Shown: positions 21,201 through 30,000 of the stretch, one piece after another
Layout: every line of letters starts with the position of its first letter
How positions within the stretch are numbered: position 1 is the first letter of the stretch
Source: Leptolyngbya sp. NIES-3755
GTDB taxonomy: Bacteria > Cyanobacteriota > Cyanobacteriia > Leptolyngbyales > Leptolyngbyaceae
Direction: 5' to 3'
Assembly: GCA_001548435.1 (NCBI GenBank)
Contig: AP017310.1
Location: 1-64,000 of the forward strand
DNA: 64,000 nucleotides
Translations under genes and position numbers: made by a program
Notes under the pieces: generated by a model
What the model was told of the DNA's origin: nothing
What the model saw: the letters and a program-made list of their open reading frames with translations, nothing else
The model's database searches: none

Positions 21201-22440
21201 GCTTAAAATGCAGGTGGGGCGGCAATTCTTGATGGTGCAGCGCCAACACCACTTTAATCAGACTCGCCATTCCAGAGGCGGTCTCCGTGTGTCCGATATT
21301 AGTTTTGACAGAGCCAAGGAACAACGGAGTTTCTCTCGATCGCCCTTCACCCAACACTGTCGCTAGTGCCCTAACTTCGATCGGATCACCGATCGGGGTT
21401 CCGGTTCCCTGAGCTTCGACATACGAGATCTGAGCAGGTTGGATGCCAGACTGCAACAGAGCTTCTCGAATCACGGTCTGCTGCGTTGTTCCATTGGGAA
21501 TGGTTAAGCCACCGCTCGCGCCGCCATGATTCACCGCCGTACCGCGAATGGTTGCCCAAATGTAATCTCCTGCTGCCTCTGCATCGGAGAGCCGCTTCAG
21601 AACCACCACGCCACAGCCTTCCGATCGCACATAGCCATCTGCCTCGGCATCAAAGGTACAGCAGCGACCCTTGGCAGACATCAACCGAGTTTTGGAAAAA
21701 ATCACGTTCGCCTCTGGCGACAAAATCAAATTCACGCCTCCAACCAGCGCCAAATTGCACTCCCGGTTGCGGAGGCTCTGACACGCCAGATGAACCGCCA
21801 TCAGCGACGAGGTACAGGCAGTATCTAGCGCTAGACTCGGACCCTGTAATCCCAGTAAATAAGACAGGCGACCTGCGGCAAAACAAAATCCATTTCCTGT
21901 ACCAATGTAGGCATCGATCGCTGCTGGATTTCCTGACCTGGTTTGCAGGTTGGCATAGTCACTGGTGCCAATCCCAACAAACACGCCTGTCTTACTGCCA
22001 ACCAAATCACGCGGAGCTTGTCCAGCGTGTTCCAACGCTTCCCAGGCAACCTCTAAAAGCAACCGCTGCTGTGGGTCCATGCCAATGGCTTCTCGTGGAC
22101 TAATGCCAAAAAAATCGGGATCAAACTGATCCACTTGGGATAAAAATCCGCCCCAGCGCGTGTAGGTTTTGCCAGGAGCATTCGGATTGGGATCATAATA
22201 GGCGTTGACCTGCCAGCGTTCCGGGGGCACTTCCGAAATCGGATCAATGCCATCTCGCAGCAGTTGCCAAAATGCGGTCGGATGATTGACGGCTCCAGGA
22301 AACCGACAGCCCATTCCGACCAGCGCGATCGGTTCGGTCTTTGCCTGCTGAAGGGCATCCAGTTGAGATTTCAACTCCACCGCCAGCAGTGCTAACCGTT
22401 TGGGAGAAAGGTCTGTAATTTGCTCTAGAAATGCGTTCAT
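15292..22440 (-). CDS. Hybrid PKS-NRPS: KS0-AT0-ACP-Cy-A(Cys)-MT-PCP
   Basis: This protein has 2382 residues. The KS has its nucleophile (DTACTSS, about residue 207) and the NIGH histidine, but the HGTGT histidine is Gln (EAQGTGT, about 340). The AT reads GYGVGE near 648 in place of GHSxGE, so its serine is lost. About 100 or more residues of the usual AT core, including the HAFH-type region, are missing. An ACP follows (ALDSIM, about 876). A heterocyclisation domain has the DxxxxDxxS motif (DNLLVDAAS, about 1073). An A domain has the code D-L-Y-N-L-S-L-I-W, which matches cysteine. A SAM methyltransferase (VGAGIGSTT, about 2049) is inserted before the end of the A domain, and a PCP (GGDSLL, about 2318) closes the protein. 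I infer a non-elongating transfer module followed by formation of a methylated thiazoline. It overlaps both neighbouring synthetases by a few bases. Confidence 0.94.
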   Translation of the reverse strand: MNAFLEQITDLSPKRLALLAVELKSQLDALQQAKTEPIALVGMGCRFPGAVNHPTAFWQLLRDGIDPISEVPPERWQVNAYYDPNPNAPGKTYTRWGGFLSQVDQFDPDFFGISPREAIGMDPQQRLLLEVAWEALEHAGQAPRDLVGSKTGVFVGIGTSDYANLQTRSGNPAAIDAYIGTGNGFCFAAGRLSYLLGLQGPSLALDTACTSSLMAVHLACQSLRNRECNLALVGGVNLILSPEANVIFSKTRLMSAKGRCCTFDAEADGYVRSEGCGVVVLKRLSDAEAAGDYIWATIRGTAVNHGGASGGLTIPNGTTQQTVIREALLQSGIQPAQISYVEAQGTGTPIGDPIEVRALATVLGEGRSRETPLFLGSVKTNIGHTETASGMASLIKVVLALHHQELPPHLHFKQLNPNISLEEIPAKIPTQRTSWVPIQGRRIAGINAFGANGTNAHAIVEAPPDRPIKSIESDRPLHLFSVSAKSPTALRSLVQQHVEFLKDQPSGAIADICYSAAAGRSHFNYRFACVSHSLAEIQQQLAIWLHQSANEFIDQPPAAERQKIVFLFPGDATDWIGTQLYTTQPTFRRVLEQCDRLLQPVLKQSLFSLLDSQNNEPNSAAIVFVLEYALAQLWQSWGIQPDAVLGYGVGELVAACVAGMLSLEEALQFVTQPSEYPFQAAAPRLMLVSGATGQLLDHNTAKTHWQQCLIARSSDNLTGIQTLLNQGFQSFLAIGSHSTTLEALQQKFSAQTQLWLSSLDPQMGDWETLLNSLKELYLRGFEVDWTGFDRDYPRQRQPLPTYPFERQRYWLELNDRPPIEARSSRARVSRETLLTLEPNQQQQALESYLRDRIAHVLRVPLVEIESARSLKTLALDSIMALELKSALETDLGVTIAITALLEDNSIVDLATQLVHQLSTAIYPILPRIQSDPEQRYQPFPLNDIQEAYWIGRTRSFEMGNIAAHVYAEFDSSNLDLQRLNCAFQQLVVHHDTLRTIVLPDGQQQVLASVPPYEIHEWDLRGKSPDAVTTELAAIRQQLSHRVRQPDTYPLFEVSAARLDEQQIRLFLSFDNLLVDAASLALLLKQWQQLYQKDTALPKLDLTFRDYVLALKTLEASEVYQRSLTYWQARIPQLPPAPELPLAISPTAIDAPRFVRRTATLPPEIWQQLKQRAVQAGLTASGILLAAYADVLATWSKTRHFTINLTTFNRLPLHPQVNDLVGDFTSLTLLAVDYRRSAPFQQRAQQLQHQLWQDLEHSAVSGVRVLRELSRAQAGSGRITMPVVFTSLLANPQMQDETAFATEWLGKFVYSIAQTPQVWLDHQVYEEKGTLVFNWDAVEELFPDGMVDAMLTAYCRLLEDLATCDQPWQSVRSVVLPTADQDLQTTLNATDAPISKHLLHTLFTTQAQMQPDHFALIASDRSLTYAELLHRANHIGHQLRRSGVSPNQLVAIVLEKGWQQVVAVLGVLMAGGAYVPIDPELPQERRDYLLEQTAVQHILTHRCLKESFAASHLQVWEVEDADWIDEPLLEPVQQPTDLAYVIYTSGSTGLPKGVMIDHQGAVNTILDINQRFQVGTHDRVFALSSLSFDLSVYDIFGTLAAGGTIVLPPARATKDPAVWSEILGREQVTLWNSVPALMQMLLEYGAGHCEVLPDSLRLVLLSGDWLPLSLPDRLKQFVPAVQVVSLGGATEASIWSILYPITSVDPAWKSIPYGQPMQNQQFYVLDEQLEPRPIWVPGQLYIAGMGLAQGYWQDDTRTIASFIEHPQIGRLYNTGDLGRYLPNGQIEFLGREDSQVKLRGYRIELGEIEAMLEQHPAVKEAVVLATGDQSLQQLVAYLVPDAAESDSLFLQRQALMTLQQFEELTRALQPTPELIDLQTFSEFWQSLEQLYLNAAGVALHKLGAFNSADETNATELLRHCQIQPRYQRWLQRALTQLAQTGWLRQKNDRFVQMSPLPTHLSPDLITSVHAGATEGLGLSQAATQLLLQIAENLADILTETQHSAEIYTADAVPEIYQKQFQVSNSVMRSVISAIAQSRQSEPLRILEVGAGIGSTTLHLLPVLPPDRTTYLFTDISSYFLQRARSMFAAYPFLQTGLLDLEQDPQEQGYELHTFDIVIASSVLHATRNIDETLHHIRSLLAPEGLLLLLEETQFHPAFDLSMGLQQGFDRFEDIDLRQQHPLLSQAQWRQVLTAAGFTDCQILNQSGSIAERLGFDVLLARGPTSVQYFQPQKLRTFLAEKLPEYMLPSAYLPMETLPLTANGKVDRRSLLALKRPTAPIESSFVAPRTTIETALADIWSQLLGRDRIGIHDTFFDLGGDSLLATQVISRVREVFSVEVSLRNLFEEPTVAKLAEVIAQSIADQVDPDLLTELEAEFLGGNHE

Positions 22441-25400
22441 AGGCTCCCCCTGGAAATTGTTTTGGATAGCAGCCGCTCAACCTCGTCATCCGACAACTGC
22501 TGAATTTTAGTTAAGGGATCAGTCAAGTCGATATCTGGAGCAATCTCTCCCGCGATCGTGGGTTCCTCCCATCTCAAAATGGTTTGAGCCAGATGACTTG
22601 TCAGGGCGCTCACGGTTGGATGCTCAAATGCCAAAATTGCTGGAATTGAGCATCCCAGGCTAGATTCCAATCGATGCTTCAGTTCCAGCGCCATAAGGGA
22701 ATCCATCCCCAGTTCAAACAATCCTCGCTGCGGATCTAGGCGATGGGGCGGTTGAATTCCTAAAACCCTGGCAGCTTGTTGCTGAACATGGACTTGCAGT
22801 GCCTCTAAGCGTCCGTTGGCAGGAAGGTTCTCTAGTGTCTGCACCCAGGAAGAAGATTGAGCATCCGACTTCTGAGGTTCAATGGGTTGACTGGCAACCT
22901 GTTGCAGCAGCGACGATCGAGCATCCGGGAACAACTGGAAAAACTCCGACCAGGGCACAGGTAACACTGCCACCTGCGCTGCATCCTGATCCAGCAGGTG
23001 TTCCAACGCGGCTAGACCCTGCTCAGGCAGAAGAGTCCAGCTATCTGGTAACAGTCGATAGCCCTGTTGGATATAGCGCGATCGCATTCCCACTTCTGCC
23101 CAGTCTCCCCAAGCAATACTCAGAGCGGGCTGTCCGATCGATCGACGGTAGCAAGCCAGGGTATCTAGAAACGCATTAGCGGCACTGTAGCTGCCCAACT
23201 GTTGTCCTACTGCTCCCAATAGCCCTGCCCAGGATGAGAATAAGACAAACCAATCGAGCGTCTGATCAGCAAACAGCCGATGCAAAACCCAACTACCCAG
23301 AACTTTCGGGCGCAACACTGCCGTCAAGGTTTCCTGATCCAACTGCTGAAGCGGAATCATTGGTTGAGGAATTCCCGCTAAGTGCATCACTCCGCGAATT
23401 TTGGGACATTCCTGTTCTTGCAGGTGATGCAGCGTTGCGATCATCTGGGCTTCGTCTGCTACATCGGCAGTTTCCAGATAAACGGTTGCCCCAGATGCCT
23501 CGATCGTCTGAATTGCCTGAATCTGGTTTGCCACACGGCTCTCTTGGGGAGCATTCCACTTGCTGCGGGGTGGTAGAGACGATCGCCCCACCAAAATGAG
23601 ATGTCGCGCTCCTTGCCGAACTAACCACTGTGCTACCAGCAGTCCGAGATCTCCGAATCCTCCGGTCAGCAAGTAGCTACCCTCTGACTGAACCTGGATT
23701 GCTGATTGGGCGATAGCCTGATGCTGCACTAGACGAGGCGTGTACCATTCTCCCTGTCGGTAAGCGATCGGGGAATCACCAGAGATTGCTTGCAGTAATG
23801 CAGCGACATTTTGTTCAACCGATGCACTCAGATCAAGATCAATCAGCCCGCCCCAAAGTTGCGGTTGCTCCACGGCAATAACTTGACCCAATCCCCACAG
23901 TAGCGACGGAACAATAGCTTGTGGATCAGTTGGTTTAACAGGCTGGCTGCCCTGAGTAACTAGCCATAGTTGCGATTGGTTGGATGTAAGTGCCTGAAAG
24001 AGAGACAGTACATCAGAACAGAGTGCCTCTGAAGCTGCTTCTAGTTCAGTAGTTGTTAAACTGCTACTGTCAGACAGATCTAAACTGCTCAGGTGAATTA
24101 CTTTGAGAGCCGTTGTCTGATCAAACTTCTGTAGCAACGATCGATAGTTTAGAGATCGATCGCTCTGAACGAGACTGACTCGCTTTCCAGTCGCCCGAAG
24201 CTGTTCAGCCAGTTCTGTGCCAACTCCGCCCTGATCAGCCAGAATTAACCAATCTTCAACGGTTACAGGTGTTTGAGCCACAATCACCGCTTGATGCACT
24301 GGAATTCCTTCAGGCTCGATCGTCCTTACCTCAGCAAATCCAGTGCTTTCCAGCAGTTCACACCAGCGCCCTTGACTGAGTAATGGATAGTCAGGACGCA
24401 GCGATCGATCAGTGAATTTCCACCATCCCTCTGTTAAACCAAACACCAAATCGAGCGATCGTTGAGGCTGTGTCCCTTCTAGCAATATGAGTAATCCGCC
24501 TGGTGCTAGTAATTGCCGCACATGCTTCAAGGTCTGCTGCAAATCCGCTGTGGCGTGTAAAACATTTGCTGCCAGAACGATATCAAACTGCTGTGAAGCA
24601 AAGCCTTGAGACTGCGGATCTTGCTCAATATCCAGCACTCCATACCGCACAAATGGATAGTTATGGAATTTTTGCTCTGCTGTCGCTGTCATTAACCGCG
24701 AAACATCTGTGAACCAATAATCTGTTTGCGCGGTGGGTAGGGACGGGAGAACTTGAGCCGTGGTGCCTCCAGTGCCAGCCCCAATTTCCAGAATGCGAAT
24801 TTGGCGACCATTGGGAAGATTGTTTACAGCTTCCGCGATCGTCTGTTGCACCCAGCGATTCATGACTTGAGCTGCTGGGGCGTGTTGATAAAGCTGCTCG
24901 ACTAAATCCAGCGATCCGTCAGGAAAGAGTAATTGCAGAGGATCGCACTGCCCTTTCAGCACGTCTGCTAAACGGGTGCCACAGCGCTCTAACAGAGTCA
25001 ATTCAGCACGACAGGCGGGATAGGTTGTCCACAGGTCATTCCATTGCTGTGAGGCGTCTCTATGAGTCGGAAAATGAGCCGGAAGATTGCACTTCCACTG
25101 GGTTGAATTCAGTTGGCACAAAATTCCATCCTCCTGCAAAATTTGTAGCAGGCGTTTTAATAACCGTTGATGGGCTGTTGCAATTCCTAATTCACCCAGT
25201 GAAACAGTGGAGACGATTGAACCATCTGAAAGATCCAAGCCCAATTGCTGAAATGCTGAGAGGATATAGGTTGTGCTGAGAGTTTCTAGCTGCGGGTTAA
25301 GCTCCTGATAAATCGAGAGTTCAGACGGTGCAGATGGAGAGAAACGCGCAGTAATTTGCTGGGGCGATCGTAGCCAATCCACAGGCTGAAGTGCAGCAAT

Positions 25401-27041
25401 GGGTGGGGCGATCGATTGCCACTCGATTTGGTAGAACCAGTCTTCAGAAGGTTTTTCTGGTAACTGTGGCTCAGAAATCACCCGCTGCAACCGCAACCCG
25501 ATGATCTCCATTAACACAGCACCCGTTTGATCCAAAATTTGCACCGTTCCCTGAAACTGTTCAGCAATCGGACTGAGTTCTGACTGCACGATCGCATGAC
25601 TCCACACTCGCTTTTCTAGAGGGCGATGCTGCTTTAACCTTTGGAAGCCAACGGGAAGATATTGCATCGATCTCGCTTGATTCGCGATCGGGCGGGGCAG
25701 TGCAGCAAAAAATACTTGTAAACAAGCATCTAAAAAGGCTGGATGCAGAGCGTAATCGGAGCAGTCTGATTCCAATATTTCCAGCAGATGAATCGTTCCC
25801 AATGCTTCTCCGTCGCGCCGCCAGAGTTGCTGAATTCCCTGAAAACTATGGTCAAACTCTACGCCCCACGCCAGCAAGTTTTCATAAAACTCTGAGGCAG
25901 TAACCGATTGGGAGCAGCGAACCTGGATCTCGCGCAGTGAATTCTCTGTAGTGGATTGTGGACGATCGCTCGATCCATTTCTCAAGTAGCTCTCTGTGCC
26001 AGTACAAACTTCCTTAAGGCGAGATAAATGCGGCAAGTGATCAAGAATTTGATTTGCAGCTAATCCAAAATCTAGCAGACAGGCAACTTCATTAACACCC
26101 AATTGCTCTAGTTGCTGAATTAGCGGCAAACAGCTTTCCGGTGTTCCGATGAGCGATCGACTCGTAGCAAACTTCTCAAATACCAGATTTGCCAAAGCTT
26201 CCAAATCCGTTGCGGAAAGATGGGTAACATCAGCAGTTGAGCCGCGACTTTCCGCTAAACCCTTGAGCAAAGACAGATTGGATTTTAGATAATTGCAGTA
26301 GGGTTTCCGTGCTTGTTCACGAGTCTGGTGCAAATCATCTCCAATCAAGGTGTGCAGCGTGACCGTAATTTGCCCCGTTGCTGGATCATAGCCCTGCCGC
26401 GATCGAGCCTCCCGATAGAGGGCAATTTTTTCAGCTAGTTCCTCCACAGTCTGATCAAACAAATGCGTGAGTAGATTGGCTCCGATTTCCCCAGCACGAA
26501 TAAAGGTTTTGGGACTCCCTGCTGCTGTCACCCAAATCGGCAATTCTGATTGAATCGGAGTCGGGTAAATGCGAATTTCAACCGGAATATTTTTACCATT
26601 CGGCATCCATACAGATTCACCTCGCCACAGCTTTTGAACCGTTTGAATTCCGCTAAACAGAATGTCATGGCGATCGTCGTAGCGATCGGGGCAACCCGCA
26701 AAATCATTCGGATTCCAACCCGCCGCAAACGAGATGCCCACCCTGCCATCAGAGAGATTGTCTACCACCGCCCACTCTTCTGCCACTCGAATCGGAGCGT
26801 GCAACGGCAGAACCACACTTCCTGCCCGCAGTTGAATCTGCTTCGTCTCCCGCGCTAGAGCAGCATGAAGCACAGCAGGATTTGGATAGAGACAGCCGAA
26901 CTGAGTAAAGTGCCGTTCTGGAACCCACACGCTTGTAAAGCCGTGGCGATCGGCAAACCGGGCACTTTCAATCACCAGACGATATTTTTCTTCTAGCAGC
27001 GCGTCTTCGCCACTAGCAAAGAACATGAAACCGAATTGCAT
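22437..27041 (-). CDS. PKS: LLM monooxygenase-DH(C-half)-C-MT-KR-ACP
   Basis: This 1534-residue protein continues the PKS module begun by the upstream gene. Residues 1 to about 345 are a luciferase-like flavin monooxygenase of the natural-product type. Residues of about 385-515 are only the second half of a PKS dehydratase; they keep the Asp motif in HPAFLDACLQ (about 438), while the first half lies at the end of the upstream gene. A C-methyltransferase (IGAGTGGTT, about 754), a ketoreductase (GGFGDLG, about 1126; catalytic Tyr in YSAANAF, about 1285) and an ACP (LGMDSLMALE, about 1446) follow. The ATG is in the same frame as the upstream gene, beyond a single TAG, and has an AGGA site 8 bases before it, so restart is plausible. 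The stop overlaps the next gene's start by 4 bases. Whether the split dehydratase works cannot be told from sequence. Confidence 0.93.
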   Translation of the reverse strand: MQFGFMFFASGEDALLEEKYRLVIESARFADRHGFTSVWVPERHFTQFGCLYPNPAVLHAALARETKQIQLRAGSVVLPLHAPIRVAEEWAVVDNLSDGRVGISFAAGWNPNDFAGCPDRYDDRHDILFSGIQTVQKLWRGESVWMPNGKNIPVEIRIYPTPIQSELPIWVTAAGSPKTFIRAGEIGANLLTHLFDQTVEELAEKIALYREARSRQGYDPATGQITVTLHTLIGDDLHQTREQARKPYCNYLKSNLSLLKGLAESRGSTADVTHLSATDLEALANLVFEKFATSRSLIGTPESCLPLIQQLEQLGVNEVACLLDFGLAANQILDHLPHLSRLKEVCTGTESYLRNGSSDRPQSTTENSLREIQVRCSQSVTASEFYENLLAWGVEFDHSFQGIQQLWRRDGEALGTIHLLEILESDCSDYALHPAFLDACLQVFFAALPRPIANQARSMQYLPVGFQRLKQHRPLEKRVWSHAIVQSELSPIAEQFQGTVQILDQTGAVLMEIIGLRLQRVISEPQLPEKPSEDWFYQIEWQSIAPPIAALQPVDWLRSPQQITARFSPSAPSELSIYQELNPQLETLSTTYILSAFQQLGLDLSDGSIVSTVSLGELGIATAHQRLLKRLLQILQEDGILCQLNSTQWKCNLPAHFPTHRDASQQWNDLWTTYPACRAELTLLERCGTRLADVLKGQCDPLQLLFPDGSLDLVEQLYQHAPAAQVMNRWVQQTIAEAVNNLPNGRQIRILEIGAGTGGTTAQVLPSLPTAQTDYWFTDVSRLMTATAEQKFHNYPFVRYGVLDIEQDPQSQGFASQQFDIVLAANVLHATADLQQTLKHVRQLLAPGGLLILLEGTQPQRSLDLVFGLTEGWWKFTDRSLRPDYPLLSQGRWCELLESTGFAEVRTIEPEGIPVHQAVIVAQTPVTVEDWLILADQGGVGTELAEQLRATGKRVSLVQSDRSLNYRSLLQKFDQTTALKVIHLSSLDLSDSSSLTTTELEAASEALCSDVLSLFQALTSNQSQLWLVTQGSQPVKPTDPQAIVPSLLWGLGQVIAVEQPQLWGGLIDLDLSASVEQNVAALLQAISGDSPIAYRQGEWYTPRLVQHQAIAQSAIQVQSEGSYLLTGGFGDLGLLVAQWLVRQGARHLILVGRSSLPPRSKWNAPQESRVANQIQAIQTIEASGATVYLETADVADEAQMIATLHHLQEQECPKIRGVMHLAGIPQPMIPLQQLDQETLTAVLRPKVLGSWVLHRLFADQTLDWFVLFSSWAGLLGAVGQQLGSYSAANAFLDTLACYRRSIGQPALSIAWGDWAEVGMRSRYIQQGYRLLPDSWTLLPEQGLAALEHLLDQDAAQVAVLPVPWSEFFQLFPDARSSLLQQVASQPIEPQKSDAQSSSWVQTLENLPANGRLEALQVHVQQQAARVLGIQPPHRLDPQRGLFELGMDSLMALELKHRLESSLGCSIPAILAFEHPTVSALTSHLAQTILRWEEPTIAGEIAPDIDLTDPLTKIQQLSDDEVERLLSKTISRGSL

Positions 27042-27056
27042 CAGAAATTCCTGCTA
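27042..27056 (-). promoter_or_regulatory. In-frame amber stop and translational restart site
   Basis: On the minus strand the upstream PKS ends in TAG (27054-27056). Four sense codons follow in the same frame (CAG GAA TTT CTG), then the next gene's ATG. AGGA inside these codons gives a ribosome site for the restart. One base change in TAG would fuse the two genes into a protein of about 3240 residues. Confidence 0.75.
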
Positions 27057-30000
27057 CGGTAATAGGACAGCCGTGGCGTGACGAATCCACTGCGGCGATG
27101 AACCATTGACTGCTGCGGAGCAGCTATTAACCTGAAAATCAACCGAGCCATTCCCGCGATCGCATAGGGAAATTTGCACGGTTCGAGGCTGCGGCAAAAT
27201 TGGCAGAGCAGCATGAAGCGTCAGATCAGCAATTTGAGGCGTTTCTGCGCCTAATGCCTGTTTTGCGGCAGCGATCGCTATTTCCACATAAGTACTCACC
27301 GATAGCACGGCAGTACCCTGGAGGCGATGATCTTTGAGATACGGAAGCTGCTCTGATCCCAGCGCAATCTCCCAGGAATGATCATTAGGCGACTGTGCTA
27401 AATGCACCCGATGACCGAGTAAAGGATGGCTCTGCTCATGATGCAGGTTCCAGTCAGACTTTAACGAGTCAAGCCAATAGCGCTGTCGCTGAAACGGATA
27501 GGTTGGCAAAGATAAACGACGACGGGGATAGCCTTGGTCAAAAGCATCCCAATCTACCTCAACACCCAGACCATACAATCCTCCCAAGCTAGTCAGTAGC
27601 GATCGCCAGTCTTCTTCTCCCGATTGCAACGATGGAAACCAGTGCCCAGTTTCCGGCGATAAACAGCGTCGCCCTAAATTCAACAGGGTTGAACCTGGAC
27701 CAATTTCTATAAAAGCAGAGCATTCCTTTTGCAGAGTTTGCATTCCTAGAGCAAATTGCACGGGTTCCCGCAAGTGGCGGCACCAGTAGGCAGCATCAGG
27801 AATTGTGGTGGCATCAAACAGCGTTCCAGTCAGGTTTGAGACAAGCTTTCGATGTGGAGCGGTGTAGAAAACTTCCCCAGCGATTTGCTGAAATGACTCC
27901 AGCATCGGTTGCATGGCGGGAGAGTGGAAGGCGTGGGAAACCGTCAAGGGTTGGCAACGAATTCCCATTGCTTTGAATTGCTGCAAAACTGCCTCGACAG
28001 CCAATCGATTCCCTGAAATCACCGTGTTTTCGGGACTATTGACTGCCGCGATCGCAACTTGATCGCGATGAGGTGCGATCGCAGCTTGAACGGTTGCAAT
28101 CTCGGCAAATACTGCTGCCATGATGCCGTCTTGAGGCAGGGCTTGCATGAGACGTGCCCGTTCAGCCACTAATTTCAGCCCATCTTCTAAACTAAAGACT
28201 CCAGCAATGCAGGCAGCTACATACTCCCCTACACTGTGCCCCATCACTACATCTGGCAACACTCCCCAAGACAACCAAAGCTGTGCTAAAGCATATTCCA
28301 ATACAAATAAAGCTGGCTGAGTGTAAGCCGTTTGGTGCAACAGTGGAGCCAGTGTAGGATCTCGATAAAGTACCGACAGTAGCGGCACCTCCAGGTAAGG
28401 CTGCAATCGCGCCTCACACTCGTCTAGAATTTGCCGGAACATCGGTTGAGTTTCGTACAGTTGCCGCCCCATGCCGATCGCTTGCGCTCCCTGTCCGCTA
28501 AACAAGAAGGCAATTTTGGGGCGCTGATTGAAACAGGATTGTTCGGATAAAGTGTCTAACTGTTGTGAAAGCTGATCCGTGGAGGAAGCAACGATCGCTA
28601 AACGGTGCGTGAATTGCGATCGTCCAGTATTTGCCGTAAAACAAAGATCTGCCAGAGATAGATTGGGCTGTGTCAGAACAGTTTGGTAACGGTGAACTAA
28701 TGCCTGTAACGCTGTTTGACTTTTAGCAGAGAGCGTGAACAAATGACACGGACGCTCGATCGCAGCAGGGACAAACGCAGATTTCGGTGCTTCCTCAACA
28801 ATGATATGAGCATTGGTGCCTCCAAAACCGAAAGCACTAACGCCTGCCAAACGCGGCTGATTGTTTGGAAGCCACGATCGAGACTGAGTTGCGATCGCAA
28901 ACGGAGCTTCCAACGTAATGTAGGGATTGATAGTCTCTATATGCAAATGCGGCGGAATCTCTTGATGCTGTAAAGCCAATACCACTTTAATCAACCCTGC
29001 AATTCCGGCAGCAGACTCTAAATGCCCAATGTTAGTTTTGACTGAGCCAATTCTGCAAATCTGCTCTGGAGAGCGGTTTTCTCCTAGTACAGTTTGTAGT
29101 GCATTGATTTCGATCGGATCGCCCAACGGAGTTCCCGTTCCATGCGCCTCAATGTAATCAATTTGATTGGGAAGCACGCCAGCATTGTCCAATGCCTGAC
29201 GAATCACTGCTTGCTGGGAGAGTCCATTTGGAGCCGTTATTCCATTGCTGCGACCATCTTGATTAATCGCTGAACCCCGTACTATTGCTAGAATCTGGTT
29301 GCCGTCTTCTAACGCATCAGACAGGCGTTTAAGAACCACAACCCCGCAGCCTTCCCCACGAACATAGCCATCTGCACTAGCATCAAATGTTTTGCAGCGA
29401 CCCTCCTTTGACATCATTTGCGCTTGAGAAAACGCGATCGTTAACTCTGGCGACAACATCAAATTCACGCCGCCCGCCAGTGCTAAATTGCATTCCCCAG
29501 CCCGCAAACTTTGGCAAGCCGTATGCACAGCGACTAGAGAAGAGGAACAGGCAGTGTCGATCGCCAAACTGGGACCGCGCAAATCGAACCAATAGGACAG
29601 CCGATTTGCTGCAATACTAATCGCATTGCCAGTTCCCGAATAAGCATTAAGCTGAGTAACATCACTGGCAAGCAATCGGGCATAATCACTGCTGCTGATG
29701 CCAATAAAGACTCCGGTTTGGCTACCTGCTAACTGGGCAGGAGATTGTCCCGCCTGTTCTAGAGCTTCCCAAGCAACTTCCAGAAGCAATCGCTGCTGTG
29801 GATCAATATACTTTGCCTCACGCGGAGAGATTTCAAAAAAGTCGGCATCAAACTGATCGACTTGATCTAAAAAGCCACCCCAACAGGTTGTCATCTTTCC
29901 TGGTTCTGGAGCATCTGCTGTATAAAGTGCATCTGCGTTCCAACGATCGTTTGGCACTCGTGTAATTGCGTCAATGCCACGATGCAGCAATTCCCAAAAA

